Below, one piece after another: positions 33,563 to 42,495 of a stretch of DNA of 64,000 nt; the stretch's first letter is position 1, and each line of letters starts with the position of its first letter. The translations under genes were made by a program, and so were the position numbers. The notes under the pieces were generated by a model that saw only the letters and a program-made list of their open reading frames with translations, had not been told where the DNA came from and did no database searches. Where the stretch lies: contig JAMXDE010000007.1 of assembly GCA_026770025.1 (NCBI GenBank), positions 1-64,000 of the forward strand, written 5' to 3'. The stretch is from Craspedostauros australis (lineage: Eukaryota > Bacillariophyta > Bacillariophyceae > Mastogloiales > Achnanthaceae).

Positions 33563-36500
33563 ATGATCTACACCAAGGCATCTTTTGTCGTCTTTCTCGC
33601 TCTCGCCGACATGGCAACGGTCGACGCCGTGCTCCGCGGCAACAGGACTCCCGTGGGTCCAACCGAGCAACTCCATACGACGATGAAGAAGACCCGCATC
33701 CTCAGGGACGCCGACGGCGACACGAAGACCAACAAGGGCAACAAGAACAAACAAGTGCCACCCACTGAAAACCCGGCTGCTGCAGAAACGACCGCGCCAA
33801 CCGCATTGCCTACTGGACCGCCGACCGACTTGCGTTCCGAATCGCCCTCGATGACACCTGTCACCCAGCCAACTGCCTTGCCGACCTCTCAACCGACTCT
33901 CCTACCAACTGCCAAGCCATCAGCTCCCCCAGCCGTCTTCGACTCCGCCATCGAAGTTTCTTGCAAGCCAGACGGCACCACCGTCCTCTTGCCACAAGAG
34001 ACAAGCGCCAAGACCATCATCTGCGATGCCACCAAGCCATCCTGCCGCGAGGCAGTGACCGCCGTCAAGGAATCCGAGCAATTGCAGAACTTCTTTGGAT
34101 GCGCAGGAGACCTCGGTGAAGGAGCCGCTCGCAAGCTCTTCAACAAGTATACATCCAGCGATATCCTTGCTGGCCAATTGACCCTAGTCGCTGCCACTAA
34201 CGCGATTCTCGTCACCGAACGACCAGACGCAATGAAGGCAGTATGTGCGGACGTCGCGGCGATGCAATCGCCTGTTGTCGCAGACCCATGCTGCCAAGGA
34301 TCCTCGGGATGCACTTCAGTCACCGGTTCCGCCTCCAACTCTCCTCCATTCATGACCATCGCCATTACAGCATGCACCGGCGACAGCGCATGCAAAGATA
34401 TGGGCCCCAATCCCCTCATCCTCGATTCCTCCTGCACTGGAGACAGTGCATGCGAATTGATGAATGAGAACGAGATCAACCCGTCCATCACGGGAGTCAC
34501 CTTCGTTGGTGAGATGGCATGCACCACCCCTCGATCTTGTGAGGGAGTGGGACGCCGTGCTCATGGCGATGTCACCATCCAGACTGGAGCATGCATTGGG
34601 TCAGAGGCATGCAACTCCGCTGGTCGTCGTGTGGAGCAATCAGCACCATCTTTTCGCTTCCGCAGCCACATCGATATTGGTTCGAACGCGTGCGTCGGCA
34701 GCAATGCCTGCAAGGATGCCCATTCCGCTGTCAATCATGGGACTGGTGGCAAGTATGCAGGCAGCCTGACCATTGGTGCTGGCGGTTGCGCCGCCGATGG
34801 GTCATGCGAGAAAATGGGCTTCAGTGACAGGATGAGAACCGACCTCGTCGTCCCTCCTGGTGGATGCGGCAGTGTCAAAGGCTGCAGGGGATGCATGACG
34901 AAGACGGAGTGCAGCTCCGACGAAGTTTACATCATCAGCGATGTCGATGGGGCTTGTCCAAAGGGAGGCAATGACAGCAACATGAATCCCACGGGTGACA
35001 AGGTAGAGGAGTACTGCATTGCCCAAGACACATTGCCCACAGACTGTCCAACTTTCTCTCCAACTCCTTTCCCAACACCTGCCACGTCACCTCCCACATC
35101 AGCCCCCACATCAGCCCCCACTGCTCCAACTTCAGCACCGACATCAGCCCCCACATCGGCTCCTACATCGGCTCCAACATCAGCTCCTACATCGGCTCCA
35201 ACATCAGCTCCAACATCAGCTCCCACATCGGCTCCTACATCGACTCCGACGTCAGCCCCCACATCGGCTCCAACATCAGCTCCAACATCAGCTCCTACGT
35301 CGGCTCCCACATCAGCTCCTACATCGGCTCCAACATCAGCTCCCACATCAGCTCCCACATCGGCTCCTACATCGACTCCGACGTCAGCCCCCACATCGGC
35401 TCCAACATCAGCTCCGACGTCAGCTCCCACATCGGCTCCTATATCGACTCCTACATCGGCTCCCACATCAGCTCCTACATCGGCTCCAACATCAGCTCCC
35501 ACATCGGCTCCTACATCGACTCCGACGTCAGCCCCCACATCGGCTCCAACATCAGCTCCGACGTCAGCTCCCACATCAGCTCCTACATCAGCTCCTACAT
35601 CGGCTCCAACATCAGCTCCCACATCGGCTCCTACATCGACTCCGACGTCAGCCCCCACATCAGCTCCTACATCGACTCCGACGTCAGCCCCCACATCGGC
35701 TCCAACATCAGCTCCAACATCAGCTCCTACATCGGCTCCGACGTCAGCCCCCACATCAGCCCCCACTGCTCCAACTTCAGCACCGACATCAGCCCCCACA
35801 TCGGCTCCAACATCAGCTCCCACATCAGCTCCTACATCGGCTCCGACAGCGGCTCCAACATCAGCTCCTACATCGATCCCAACTCTCAGCCCAGCATCCT
35901 TCACCGTAGGATGTCTCGAAAAACCGGGTGACGGTACATCCACGTTCAATCCCATCGATGGTGACATATTGTGCGATGGTGCAACAGGCACATGCGCGGA
36001 CTTCGTCTCCGACGTTGATGAGCTGACTGATGAGGGGAAGCGCAAGATGATCAAGAGTATCTTTGGATGCGATGATTCAGACCCTCCACAGCCTGTGACA
36101 TTGCAGGAGGCGCAGGAACGCTTTGACAACATCAAGAACAACGAAAGTGTGACCAGCGCACTGGTGACGATCGTGAACGACGGCAAAAAGCTCTTCACTG
36201 GTAGCGGGGAAGTGCTGGATCGTGACTGTGATGGCTCATGCTGCGATGGTGGTGATACTGGTGAAGATGTTGGTGAAGGTGGTGATGTTTGCGTCACCGA
36301 AGGCCAAGTCGGTGTCATGACGGTGAGTTCAGGGTCATGTGTTGGGCCCTTCTCATGCTACGGAGTGCGGCCTAACACAATCATACTTGACAGTTGCAAG
36401 GATGATTCTGCCTGCATGAACGTGGGCAGCTTCTCTCCAAGTCAGCCAGCTGCTGGTGTCAAAGTCGGGTCAGTGGTGATCGGGCCAGGGGCTTGTCTTG

Positions 36501-36952
36501 GACGAGCCAGTTGCGGTTTTATGGGAGCAAACATCTTTGGCGATGTACGAATAGAAGAAGGAGCATGCGATTCATTCGCTTCATGCAGAAGACTTGCTGA
36601 GCGCAGCAGCCAAGAGCCTACAACGGATCCGATCGTGGCAAGTGTCTTCATCGGAAAGAATGCGTGCAAAGGGGAGAGCGCTTGCGTGCAGTTGCACGCC
36701 GGGAACAAATTTGCAGGAAACGTGGTCATCGAAGACGCTGCCTGCTCGGGTGAGAGGGCGTGCCATCAGCTTGGCAATAGTGACAGTGCAACCAATGACA
36801 TCATCATCATCCAAGGAGTCTGTACGGCAGACGCCAAGTGCACCAAATGCGCCCAAGGACACTTGTGCATGTCGGCCAAAGAGACGTACGTAATCGACGG
36901 CGCAGGCGAGGATTGCCCTGGACCAGTCCAATCTGCCTGCGAAGTACTCTAA
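33563..36952 (+). CDS. secreted Cys-rich protein with two homologous heads and a Ser-Ala-Pro-Thr stalk
   Basis: 1129 residues, single exon. A signal peptide (about residues 1-21, cleavage near TVDA) and a Thr/Pro linker lead into a Cys-rich region (about 120-490). That region is built of repeats of the form G-x-C-x-G-x-x-x-C (for example ACTGDSACKDM and ACIGSEACNSAG). A stalk of about 268 residues (508-775) is almost pure PTSAPT. A second Cys-rich head (about 777-1129) has the same plan: a helical lead-in with xxFGC, then the same short Cys repeats (GACLGRASCGFMG and ACSGERACHQLG). Proteins with such stalks are usually extracellular or cell-wall-linked and O-glycosylated in diatoms. No transmembrane anchor is seen. 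The function is unknown; a structural or adhesive role is an inference. Confidence 0.85.
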   Translation: MIYTKASFVVFLALADMATVDAVLRGNRTPVGPTEQLHTTMKKTRILRDADGDTKTNKGNKNKQVPPTENPAAAETTAPTALPTGPPTDLRSESPSMTPVTQPTALPTSQPTLLPTAKPSAPPAVFDSAIEVSCKPDGTTVLLPQETSAKTIICDATKPSCREAVTAVKESEQLQNFFGCAGDLGEGAARKLFNKYTSSDILAGQLTLVAATNAILVTERPDAMKAVCADVAAMQSPVVADPCCQGSSGCTSVTGSASNSPPFMTIAITACTGDSACKDMGPNPLILDSSCTGDSACELMNENEINPSITGVTFVGEMACTTPRSCEGVGRRAHGDVTIQTGACIGSEACNSAGRRVEQSAPSFRFRSHIDIGSNACVGSNACKDAHSAVNHGTGGKYAGSLTIGAGGCAADGSCEKMGFSDRMRTDLVVPPGGCGSVKGCRGCMTKTECSSDEVYIISDVDGACPKGGNDSNMNPTGDKVEEYCIAQDTLPTDCPTFSPTPFPTPATSPPTSAPTSAPTAPTSAPTSAPTSAPTSAPTSAPTSAPTSAPTSAPTSAPTSTPTSAPTSAPTSAPTSAPTSAPTSAPTSAPTSAPTSAPTSAPTSTPTSAPTSAPTSAPTSAPTSAPISTPTSAPTSAPTSAPTSAPTSAPTSTPTSAPTSAPTSAPTSAPTSAPTSAPTSAPTSAPTSAPTSTPTSAPTSAPTSTPTSAPTSAPTSAPTSAPTSAPTSAPTSAPTAPTSAPTSAPTSAPTSAPTSAPTSAPTAAPTSAPTSIPTLSPASFTVGCLEKPGDGTSTFNPIDGDILCDGATGTCADFVSDVDELTDEGKRKMIKSIFGCDDSDPPQPVTLQEAQERFDNIKNNESVTSALVTIVNDGKKLFTGSGEVLDRDCDGSCCDGGDTGEDVGEGGDVCVTEGQVGVMTVSSGSCVGPFSCYGVRPNTIILDSCKDDSACMNVGSFSPSQPAAGVKVGSVVIGPGACLGRASCGFMGANIFGDVRIEEGACDSFASCRRLAERSSQEPTTDPIVASVFIGKNACKGESACVQLHAGNKFAGNVVIEDAACSGERACHQLGNSDSATNDIIIIQGVCTADAKCTKCAQGHLCMSAKETYVIDGAGEDCPGPVQSACEVL
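35087..35884 (+). repeat. 12-bp coding repeat encoding the SAPT stalk
   Basis: Sixty-odd tandem 12-bp units, mostly [AG]CTCC[AT/CC]ACATC[AG]-like, encode Ser-Ala-Pro-Thr. Occasional Ser-Thr-Pro-Thr units recur at intervals, giving a higher-order repeat of about 60 to 130 bp. Synonymous third-base variation is heavy, while the amino-acid pattern is kept. The antisense strand is also open but encodes only a Gly-Ala-Asp-Val repeat. Confidence 0.9.
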
Positions 36953-37284
36953 TCATCACATACACAGCCACGCATACTAGCATGCTCTAATGCGTACCCT
37001 ACCACCATTTTCATATTTTGTGCTGGCAAAGCAGAGCACTTTGTGACGACAATGTAAACTCTAGCTTCGCTTGTGTCTTCTACAGTGTCTCAGTCACTAA
37101 TCGAGTCAAGATACTGTCTTCGTGGCAGACGTCGAGCGTTCTCCGGAGACGTCCGTTGGAGGTCCTCTTCAAGCACATCGTTGCCGAACTGCGAACATGA
37201 GAACAGACATCATCATACCTCATCGCACCTTCATCATCATCACTATCATCAGCGTTACCGCCATCTTCTTCTTCATCCCAAAAT
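36953..37284. other. intergenic, no feature seen
   Basis: 332 bp between two plus-strand genes. It should contain the 3' end signal of the stalk-protein gene and the promoter of the LRR gene. A CATCATCA-rich stretch lies just upstream of ATG 37285. No motif is convincing. Confidence 0.3.
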
Positions 37285-38739
37285 ATGAATAACAATCTGT
37301 CATACGCAATCCCATTGCCTAACCACTCGGTGGACGACTACGTCCGATACGTGAAGAATGCCATCGACACCAACCCCGCTTCGTACAAGCACCTGAAGAT
37401 CGGAAACTTCTTCTTCCGGGGCAACCTGACAAATGATCACGTCATCGGACTGTTGGATTACGCTTGGAAACATCAGAATCTTCCGGATCAACCCATCTCA
37501 GCCTTGCATTCCCTCACGCTGTGCGACATCTGCTTTCGGGATGATACGGCGCTGGCGCTGTCGAGGCTGTTGGCTCGAGATCACTGCTGGAAGGCATTGG
37601 CGTTGCGGTCCTGCTCCAATCTGCACATGCTGCAAACCACGAGCGTTGCCCAAGATGAGACGACAGCACCGGCCTTCCACGTGCAGCATCTCGTCCTGAC
37701 CAAGTGCGCGATGGATGATCAGACTCTGCAATGGCTCGCGACCGTGCTGTCAACGACGTCCTCTCTGGATGCGTTGGATATTGCGGAAGAAAATATGCCG
37801 GCTCACGAAGGAGGAGAACCTGACACGGATGTTGCAAGCACAAGCGATGATGCCGAGGACGAAGCTCCCTCAATCGGTCTCATCGCGTTCGCAGATGCGC
37901 TGGCCAATTCCACGAATCTGAAACGCCTCTTCTTCAACCATTGCACTATTTCCAAAGTGGCCGCCAAGCAAATCTCCCAAGGCTGCCACGCCAACAGATC
38001 CATAACATCCATCCACTTTCCGGGTTGCAAGATGGAAGATGCGGTCGTGTCCATCTTCCTGCGGGACGGGTTGACGAACCACCCCACGTTGAATCGTATC
38101 AACCTCCTTCGTAATCACGGCGACGACCAAACGGCCCAAGCCTTTGCCGACGCCACCTTCCCGCACCTCACCAAGCTCGAATTGCACTACCAGCAGCCAG
38201 AACGCGCCGGACGGTTGCCGATCGATAACATTCTGCGCAACCTCCAAAACATTGCGCCCAAACTCGAAACGCTGAATCTCTCCTTCAACAAGTTGACGAA
38301 CGCGGATGCCGCCACGATCGCCGACGGTTGGCCACGCTGCCTGCGCGTGCTGGACCTGCGTTCCAACAGGATCAGCGATGACGGTATCAGCGCTCTCGCG
38401 GCACGATTGCCGCATTCCAACCTGCAAGAGCTCATGCTATTTGGCAATGCCTTTGGTTTGCCAGGTGCCTCGGCCTTGCACCATGCCATGCAAAACGCCA
38501 TGCAGGTGCACGTGTTGAATCTGGATTACAGCGTGCCGCTCTTTGCGAACATTCAATTCTACGTCTCTCTGAATCAGGCCGGGCGGCGGTTGCTGCGATC
38601 GTCCAACGTGCCGTTGGGACTGTGGCCGCATATCTTGGAACGTGCGACGAAGGTCGCCTTGAAATCGCATGGGGGATGTCATGAGGCGGACCTTCGATAC
38701 CATTTATTGAAAGGCCCGGCCTTGTTGCATTCATGTTGA
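37285..38739 (+). CDS. leucine-rich repeat protein, ribonuclease-inhibitor-like
   Basis: 484 residues, single exon, no signal peptide or membrane span. LRR units of the RNI type (about 28 residues) are clearest at about residues 320-410 (LETLNLSFNKLTNADAATIA, LRVLDLRSNRISDDGI and LQELMLFGNAFGLPGASAL). Weaker ones occur from about 75. An acidic loop (about 170-195) interrupts the array. The C-terminus (YVSLNQAGRRLLRSSNVPLGLWPHILERA and on) matches the cap I associate with the large diatom LRR family: Asn-x-Ala-Gly-Arg, then a Leu-Trp-Pro motif, then a short helix with LLKGPALL. Likely cytosolic or nuclear and protein-binding; the partner is unknown. Confidence 0.85.
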   Translation: MNNNLSYAIPLPNHSVDDYVRYVKNAIDTNPASYKHLKIGNFFFRGNLTNDHVIGLLDYAWKHQNLPDQPISALHSLTLCDICFRDDTALALSRLLARDHCWKALALRSCSNLHMLQTTSVAQDETTAPAFHVQHLVLTKCAMDDQTLQWLATVLSTTSSLDALDIAEENMPAHEGGEPDTDVASTSDDAEDEAPSIGLIAFADALANSTNLKRLFFNHCTISKVAAKQISQGCHANRSITSIHFPGCKMEDAVVSIFLRDGLTNHPTLNRINLLRNHGDDQTAQAFADATFPHLTKLELHYQQPERAGRLPIDNILRNLQNIAPKLETLNLSFNKLTNADAATIADGWPRCLRVLDLRSNRISDDGISALAARLPHSNLQELMLFGNAFGLPGASALHHAMQNAMQVHVLNLDYSVPLFANIQFYVSLNQAGRRLLRSSNVPLGLWPHILERATKVALKSHGGCHEADLRYHLLKGPALLHSC

Positions 38740-39097
38740 AGAGAGGAACAGCCACAAATGAAGCGAGCCAAGCTACGTTCTGTCCCCGCCAACTGCAAAA
38801 GATATAATATCATTTTGCCCCAAATAGAAACTCACGGATGGCAACAATTACAGCCGCAAAAGCAATGAGACAAAGAACATCTTGGGGGCAGAAGTGCGCC
38901 AGGTACATCTATGGTATCAGACTATTTTTGTAGTGTATGTATTCTGCAGATGCCGTCATTCGGTGCTCCACTCTCAGTGGTTTCGTCTCATCTTTGCATT
39001 TTGGTTTGTTCACCGTGTCGACAGTTTGGTTTGGTGCGCACTCGGCCATCGCCTCACGTATGGATGACGCGCATCCGGAGGATAGAGTCGATGCGCG
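38740..39097. other. intergenic, convergent gene ends
   Basis: 358 bp between the ends of the plus-strand LRR gene and the minus-strand SH3-like gene. It is AT-richer than the genes and contains TTTTGCCCCAAATAGAAA-type sequence. No gene is seen. Confidence 0.35.
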
Positions 39098-39769
39098 CTA
39101 CTCGTTGACGGGCTGCAAGTAGCGGAACCCATTCTGCACGGACAGTGTCCAACCACCGCCATCATGACGAATCCACGGTCCCTTGCGAGGCGCGGTCGTC
39201 AGCACCACCTGACCTTCCTTCAAGTGTCCAATGACCTTGCCGTCGGGCTGATCGTAGACGGGGACGCGGCACGTTTCGTTGTCTTGCTGGTGCATGCGAT
39301 TTTGCGTCACCAATGCATGCGCCACAAATCGTTTGCCGATGCCTTCGCTGAGCTCCGCCAGTCGTTTCTTCAGGTCGCTCGCGCACTTGTCGCTGGAGGG
39401 TGTTGTGGCATCGAGGCTTGGCGGATCGTGGAGGCGGAAATCGTCGTAGTCGTCGCCGTCGTAGTCTTTGGCGGACGAGCTCACTGAGTGCAGGGACGTG
39501 GACTTCGTCGTCGTTGTTGTTGTTGCCGTTGATGGTGAGGATGAGGATAAAGATGGCGAGGAACACAGTTTCCTAGATGCTGATGCCGTTCGGTCATTGG
39601 ATGACTTTGGTTTGATGGGGAAGGCTTGAACGAATCGAGATGTTGATGATGACGGATTGATCGTAGCTGACAATGCCATGAGCACAACAATGCTGAGGAT
39701 CTTGGATGAGACCGTGCGTGGCCTGTGTGTGGCTGCGTAGGAGGCGCCGACTTTGATTCGGACGATCAT
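39098..39769 (-). CDS. probable plastid-targeted small SH3-like protein
   Basis: 223 residues from ATG 39769. The N-terminus has a hydrophobic signal-like helix (ILSIVVLMALSATI, about 24-37). A Ser/Thr-rich stretch ends at SRFVQA-FPIKPK: an Ala-Phe junction of the kind that directs secondary-plastid import in diatoms. A low-complexity Ser/Thr/Asp region follows (about 60-125). The C-terminal 70 residues look like a small beta-barrel of the SH3 type (CRVPVYDQPDGKVIGHLKEG, then GPWIRHDGGGWTLS). The SH3b-like reading comes from the pattern of a Gly-x-Leu-x-x-Gly turn and a closing Trp. Substrate and role are unknown. Confidence 0.7.
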   Translation of the reverse strand: MIVRIKVGASYAATHRPRTVSSKILSIVVLMALSATINPSSSTSRFVQAFPIKPKSSNDRTASASRKLCSSPSLSSSSPSTATTTTTTKSTSLHSVSSSAKDYDGDDYDDFRLHDPPSLDATTPSSDKCASDLKKRLAELSEGIGKRFVAHALVTQNRMHQQDNETCRVPVYDQPDGKVIGHLKEGQVVLTTAPRKGPWIRHDGGGWTLSVQNGFRYLQPVNE

Positions 39770-41244
39770 GGTGATGAGTTGAAGCCAATGCTTGAATTGA
39801 TGGGATCCAGGCGACGTGTGCGAAGAATGGTGGAGCAGAACACAGCTGCACTCGTAGCTATTGGTGCAGTCTGTTGCTTTACTGCCTGGTCTGAAGAAAA
39901 GAACACCTTTTTGTTCTGTGGTAGAGATGGAGATCAGATGATGAATGGATGATTGGTTGATTGGTTGATTGATCGATTGATTGCGTGGGTGGATGGATCA
40001 AGGAACAAGTAGAATACGAGCTAGTCTGCACAAACAATGAATGACCAACAGAAGAAATGAGAGTGGCCGAGAATGTTGCAACGGTGTTGGGCTGGGTTTG
40101 GAATGGTTGGGTTGGAGGGTCACTTTGGCGACAGCTCCGCGGCGACCATGGCTGAATCGGCAGTAGAGGCGAAGACTCGTCTGTGTCGATGGCGCCTTCG
40201 ATGCATCCCTCGTTCTTTCTGTATTCTGTCTGGCTCTGTCCAAAGTGGCACACCCCAATGATGTCGATGTCCTTTTCTGGGATTGGTTGTGGTTGGTGGT
40301 GATGGGCTCGTGCCATCAATGGCATTGGTGCCAGCGAAGGAAGAAACAAGTTCTGGGAAAAACGTGATGCCTGTCTTTGACGTTCTGATGACCATCTGGC
40401 ATGTGCAACGCTGCTGACCAATCAGAAGCGCCATGGCGCCATTTTTCGGAGAATTCTTGGTTGAACGGAATTCAGAATTTGGAATTTTCTGCTCGTCCAA
40501 TCGAATTCGACAGGAAACTGTTCACCACAAACTATGTACATGCAACCTAGATAAAACGAGGAGTCGTTCGATTGATGTTGTTCACGTCGACGTTCTAATA
40601 GAACATGGTATGATGACAGAAAACAGCATCCGCAAAGTTGAGAGAATATGTCGCCTTCACTACATCATGGCAACGCGAGATGAAGGAGAAAGCCACATTC
40701 CTTCAAAAGCACAAATCTCTTCACTGTCATTTCTGAAAACTGGAGACTGAACTTGTCTCTCGTTTCTGTCTGAGCTATGGTTGTGCGTGTCCTGCTCCTT
40801 TCGTTGCATCTTGGGCTGATTGAACGACCTGTGCTTGCCATATTTGCCATGATCGTAGCGTCTGATTACCTGCATACAAGCATCGGATCATGTGAGAGCA
40901 CTTGCTTCGTCCACCGAATCCACACATCGCAACCAGAAGAATTCTCAGTCATGTTTAGACCATTCATCATGATTTGTCGGTTGTGCTTCCTAAGATCGTG
41001 TCTGGACCATTTGTGATGTCCAGACTTGATGCCCGTCACAAATCAACGATCTGTCGCAGAAACAACCGCAACCACACGTCCCTCTTGTCACTTCGAATTG
41101 CGCATCATGTGTTGTCGCACGCACACGAACACACACACATAGTCGTACACCAACCATCATCCACCCATCATCGCAATCGGGTCTCATCTCGCTTTCTAAC
41201 TACTTTCCTCAGAGAGCACAAGTTCCATCATCAACACCATCGTC
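39770..41244. promoter_or_regulatory. divergent intergenic region
   Basis: About 1.5 kb between the minus-strand SH3-like gene and the plus-strand SET gene, so it should hold both promoters. Features seen are a GATTGGTTGATTGGTTGATT tandem run near 39950-39980 and an A/C-rich leader before ATG 41245. A 105-codon open frame (40433-40750) has no recognisable domain or targeting signal and is not called. Confidence 0.4.
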
Positions 41245-42369
41245 ATGAAGCTATCCCTGTCATTGTCAGCGACACTCTTGGCTGCGCTGTGTGGAACGCC
41301 GACGACCACCGTCAACGCCTTGGCTGGCGGGTTCGGTGCGTCGAACAAGCCAACGTTCGTGCACACGCCCGACACATCCGCACCCACGGAAGCGCTGATC
41401 AAATTCCTCAAGGCCAGCGGTTCCAAAGGACTCAAGAATGTGGAAATCGGCGTGCATGACGAAACCAGCGTGCGTGGTCTCTTCGCCACCAAAAAGATCA
41501 AGAAGGGACAGATGATCTGCCAAATTCCATCCGATTGCGCATTGGCCTTGTCGGATCCAGCCCAGAAGGGAGAGGACGTCCCGACGTTGGCGCATGCCGG
41601 TGCCAACTATCTGGAGATGTACGCCAACAATGCGCAAGCCAAGAAGATGTGGGCACCGTACCTGGAGAGCTTGCCGCAGTTCGGTGATACCAACTTCGCG
41701 TCGACCCCAGATTTCTTCAACGATGAAGAATTGGAATTGCTGGAGTTCCCCCGACTCATCCGGCAGGCCAAGGAACGCAAGGCAGCGGTGAAGAAGGTAT
41801 CGGAAGAACGCGGCATCGACTACGACGAACTGCAGTACGCCACGTGGCTGGTATCGTCGCGTTCCTTCTCCATCACCATGGCCGCGGCCGATGAAGATGC
41901 CGGATCAATCTACACGGACGATCGAGGACAGGTCGTGACGAAGTCCGGCGATGAAAAGAAGATCAGCGTCCTTGTGCCTTTCATTGACATGGGGAATCAC
42001 AACTCCGATCAGCCCAATGTGAAGATGACTCTCATCGACCCAGAGAAGGACGATGCGTGGTTCGCGCTGGAGGCAACGCGGCCGATCGCTGCTGGCAAGG
42101 AGGTTGTGCTGGCGTACGGATCGGGCGTCATGTCATCGGCGGAACTATTCATGAACTACGGGTTCGTGCCATCCTCGAATGAAATCGATCGATTGATGCT
42201 GAAAAAGGAGAGCGACGAGACCATCAGCAGTCTGGATGGCTGGTCGACGACGCTGGAGGAGGATAAGATGATGCTGGGCATGGCGAAGGACGATCCAAAT
42301 CTAACGAAGGTTCTGGAATTCAGAATCAAGCTAAAGGAATCGTACGGCAGTGATGACAAGCAGGATTAG
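41245..42369 (+). CDS. SET-domain protein methyltransferase, Rubisco-LSMT/SETD-like
   Basis: 374 residues. An N-terminal signal-like peptide (LSLSLSATLLAALCG, ending near VNALAGGF) suggests entry to the secretory route or the plastid. The SET fold follows: RGLFATKKIKKGQMICQIP (about 75-95), an inserted alpha-helical iSET part (about 120-210), the S-adenosylmethionine-binding PFIDMGNHNSDQPN (about 245-258), and the catalytic-tyrosine end YGSGVMSSAELFMNYGFVP (about 292-310). This layout is that of the plant Rubisco large-subunit methyltransferase and SETD3/SETD6 class, which methylate non-histone Lys or His. The C-terminal substrate-binding domain is short compared with plant LSMT. The substrate cannot be named from sequence. 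Confidence 0.85.
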   Translation: MKLSLSLSATLLAALCGTPTTTVNALAGGFGASNKPTFVHTPDTSAPTEALIKFLKASGSKGLKNVEIGVHDETSVRGLFATKKIKKGQMICQIPSDCALALSDPAQKGEDVPTLAHAGANYLEMYANNAQAKKMWAPYLESLPQFGDTNFASTPDFFNDEELELLEFPRLIRQAKERKAAVKKVSEERGIDYDELQYATWLVSSRSFSITMAAADEDAGSIYTDDRGQVVTKSGDEKKISVLVPFIDMGNHNSDQPNVKMTLIDPEKDDAWFALEATRPIAAGKEVVLAYGSGVMSSAELFMNYGFVPSSNEIDRLMLKKESDETISSLDGWSTTLEEDKMMLGMAKDDPNLTKVLEFRIKLKESYGSDDKQD

Positions 42370-42495
42370 TGTACTCTATCATAGATGAGGATTAGAACAG
42401 AACCGAGTCGTCACGGAATGACAAGTATTATACAAAACACGTGCAAAATGTTCCTAAATTGTATGGTACCCGTATGTCATAGTTGTATGTTTCGC

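Noticed and set aside
35087-35884. CRISPR-like or satellite array
   Set aside because: The 12-bp units are in frame and encode the SAPT stalk; there are no spacers.
34927-36318. 463-codon antisense open frame with Gly-Ala-Asp-Val repeats
   Set aside because: It is the reverse reading of the SAPT coding repeat. Only the plus strand has a signal peptide, Cys pattern and a proper start.
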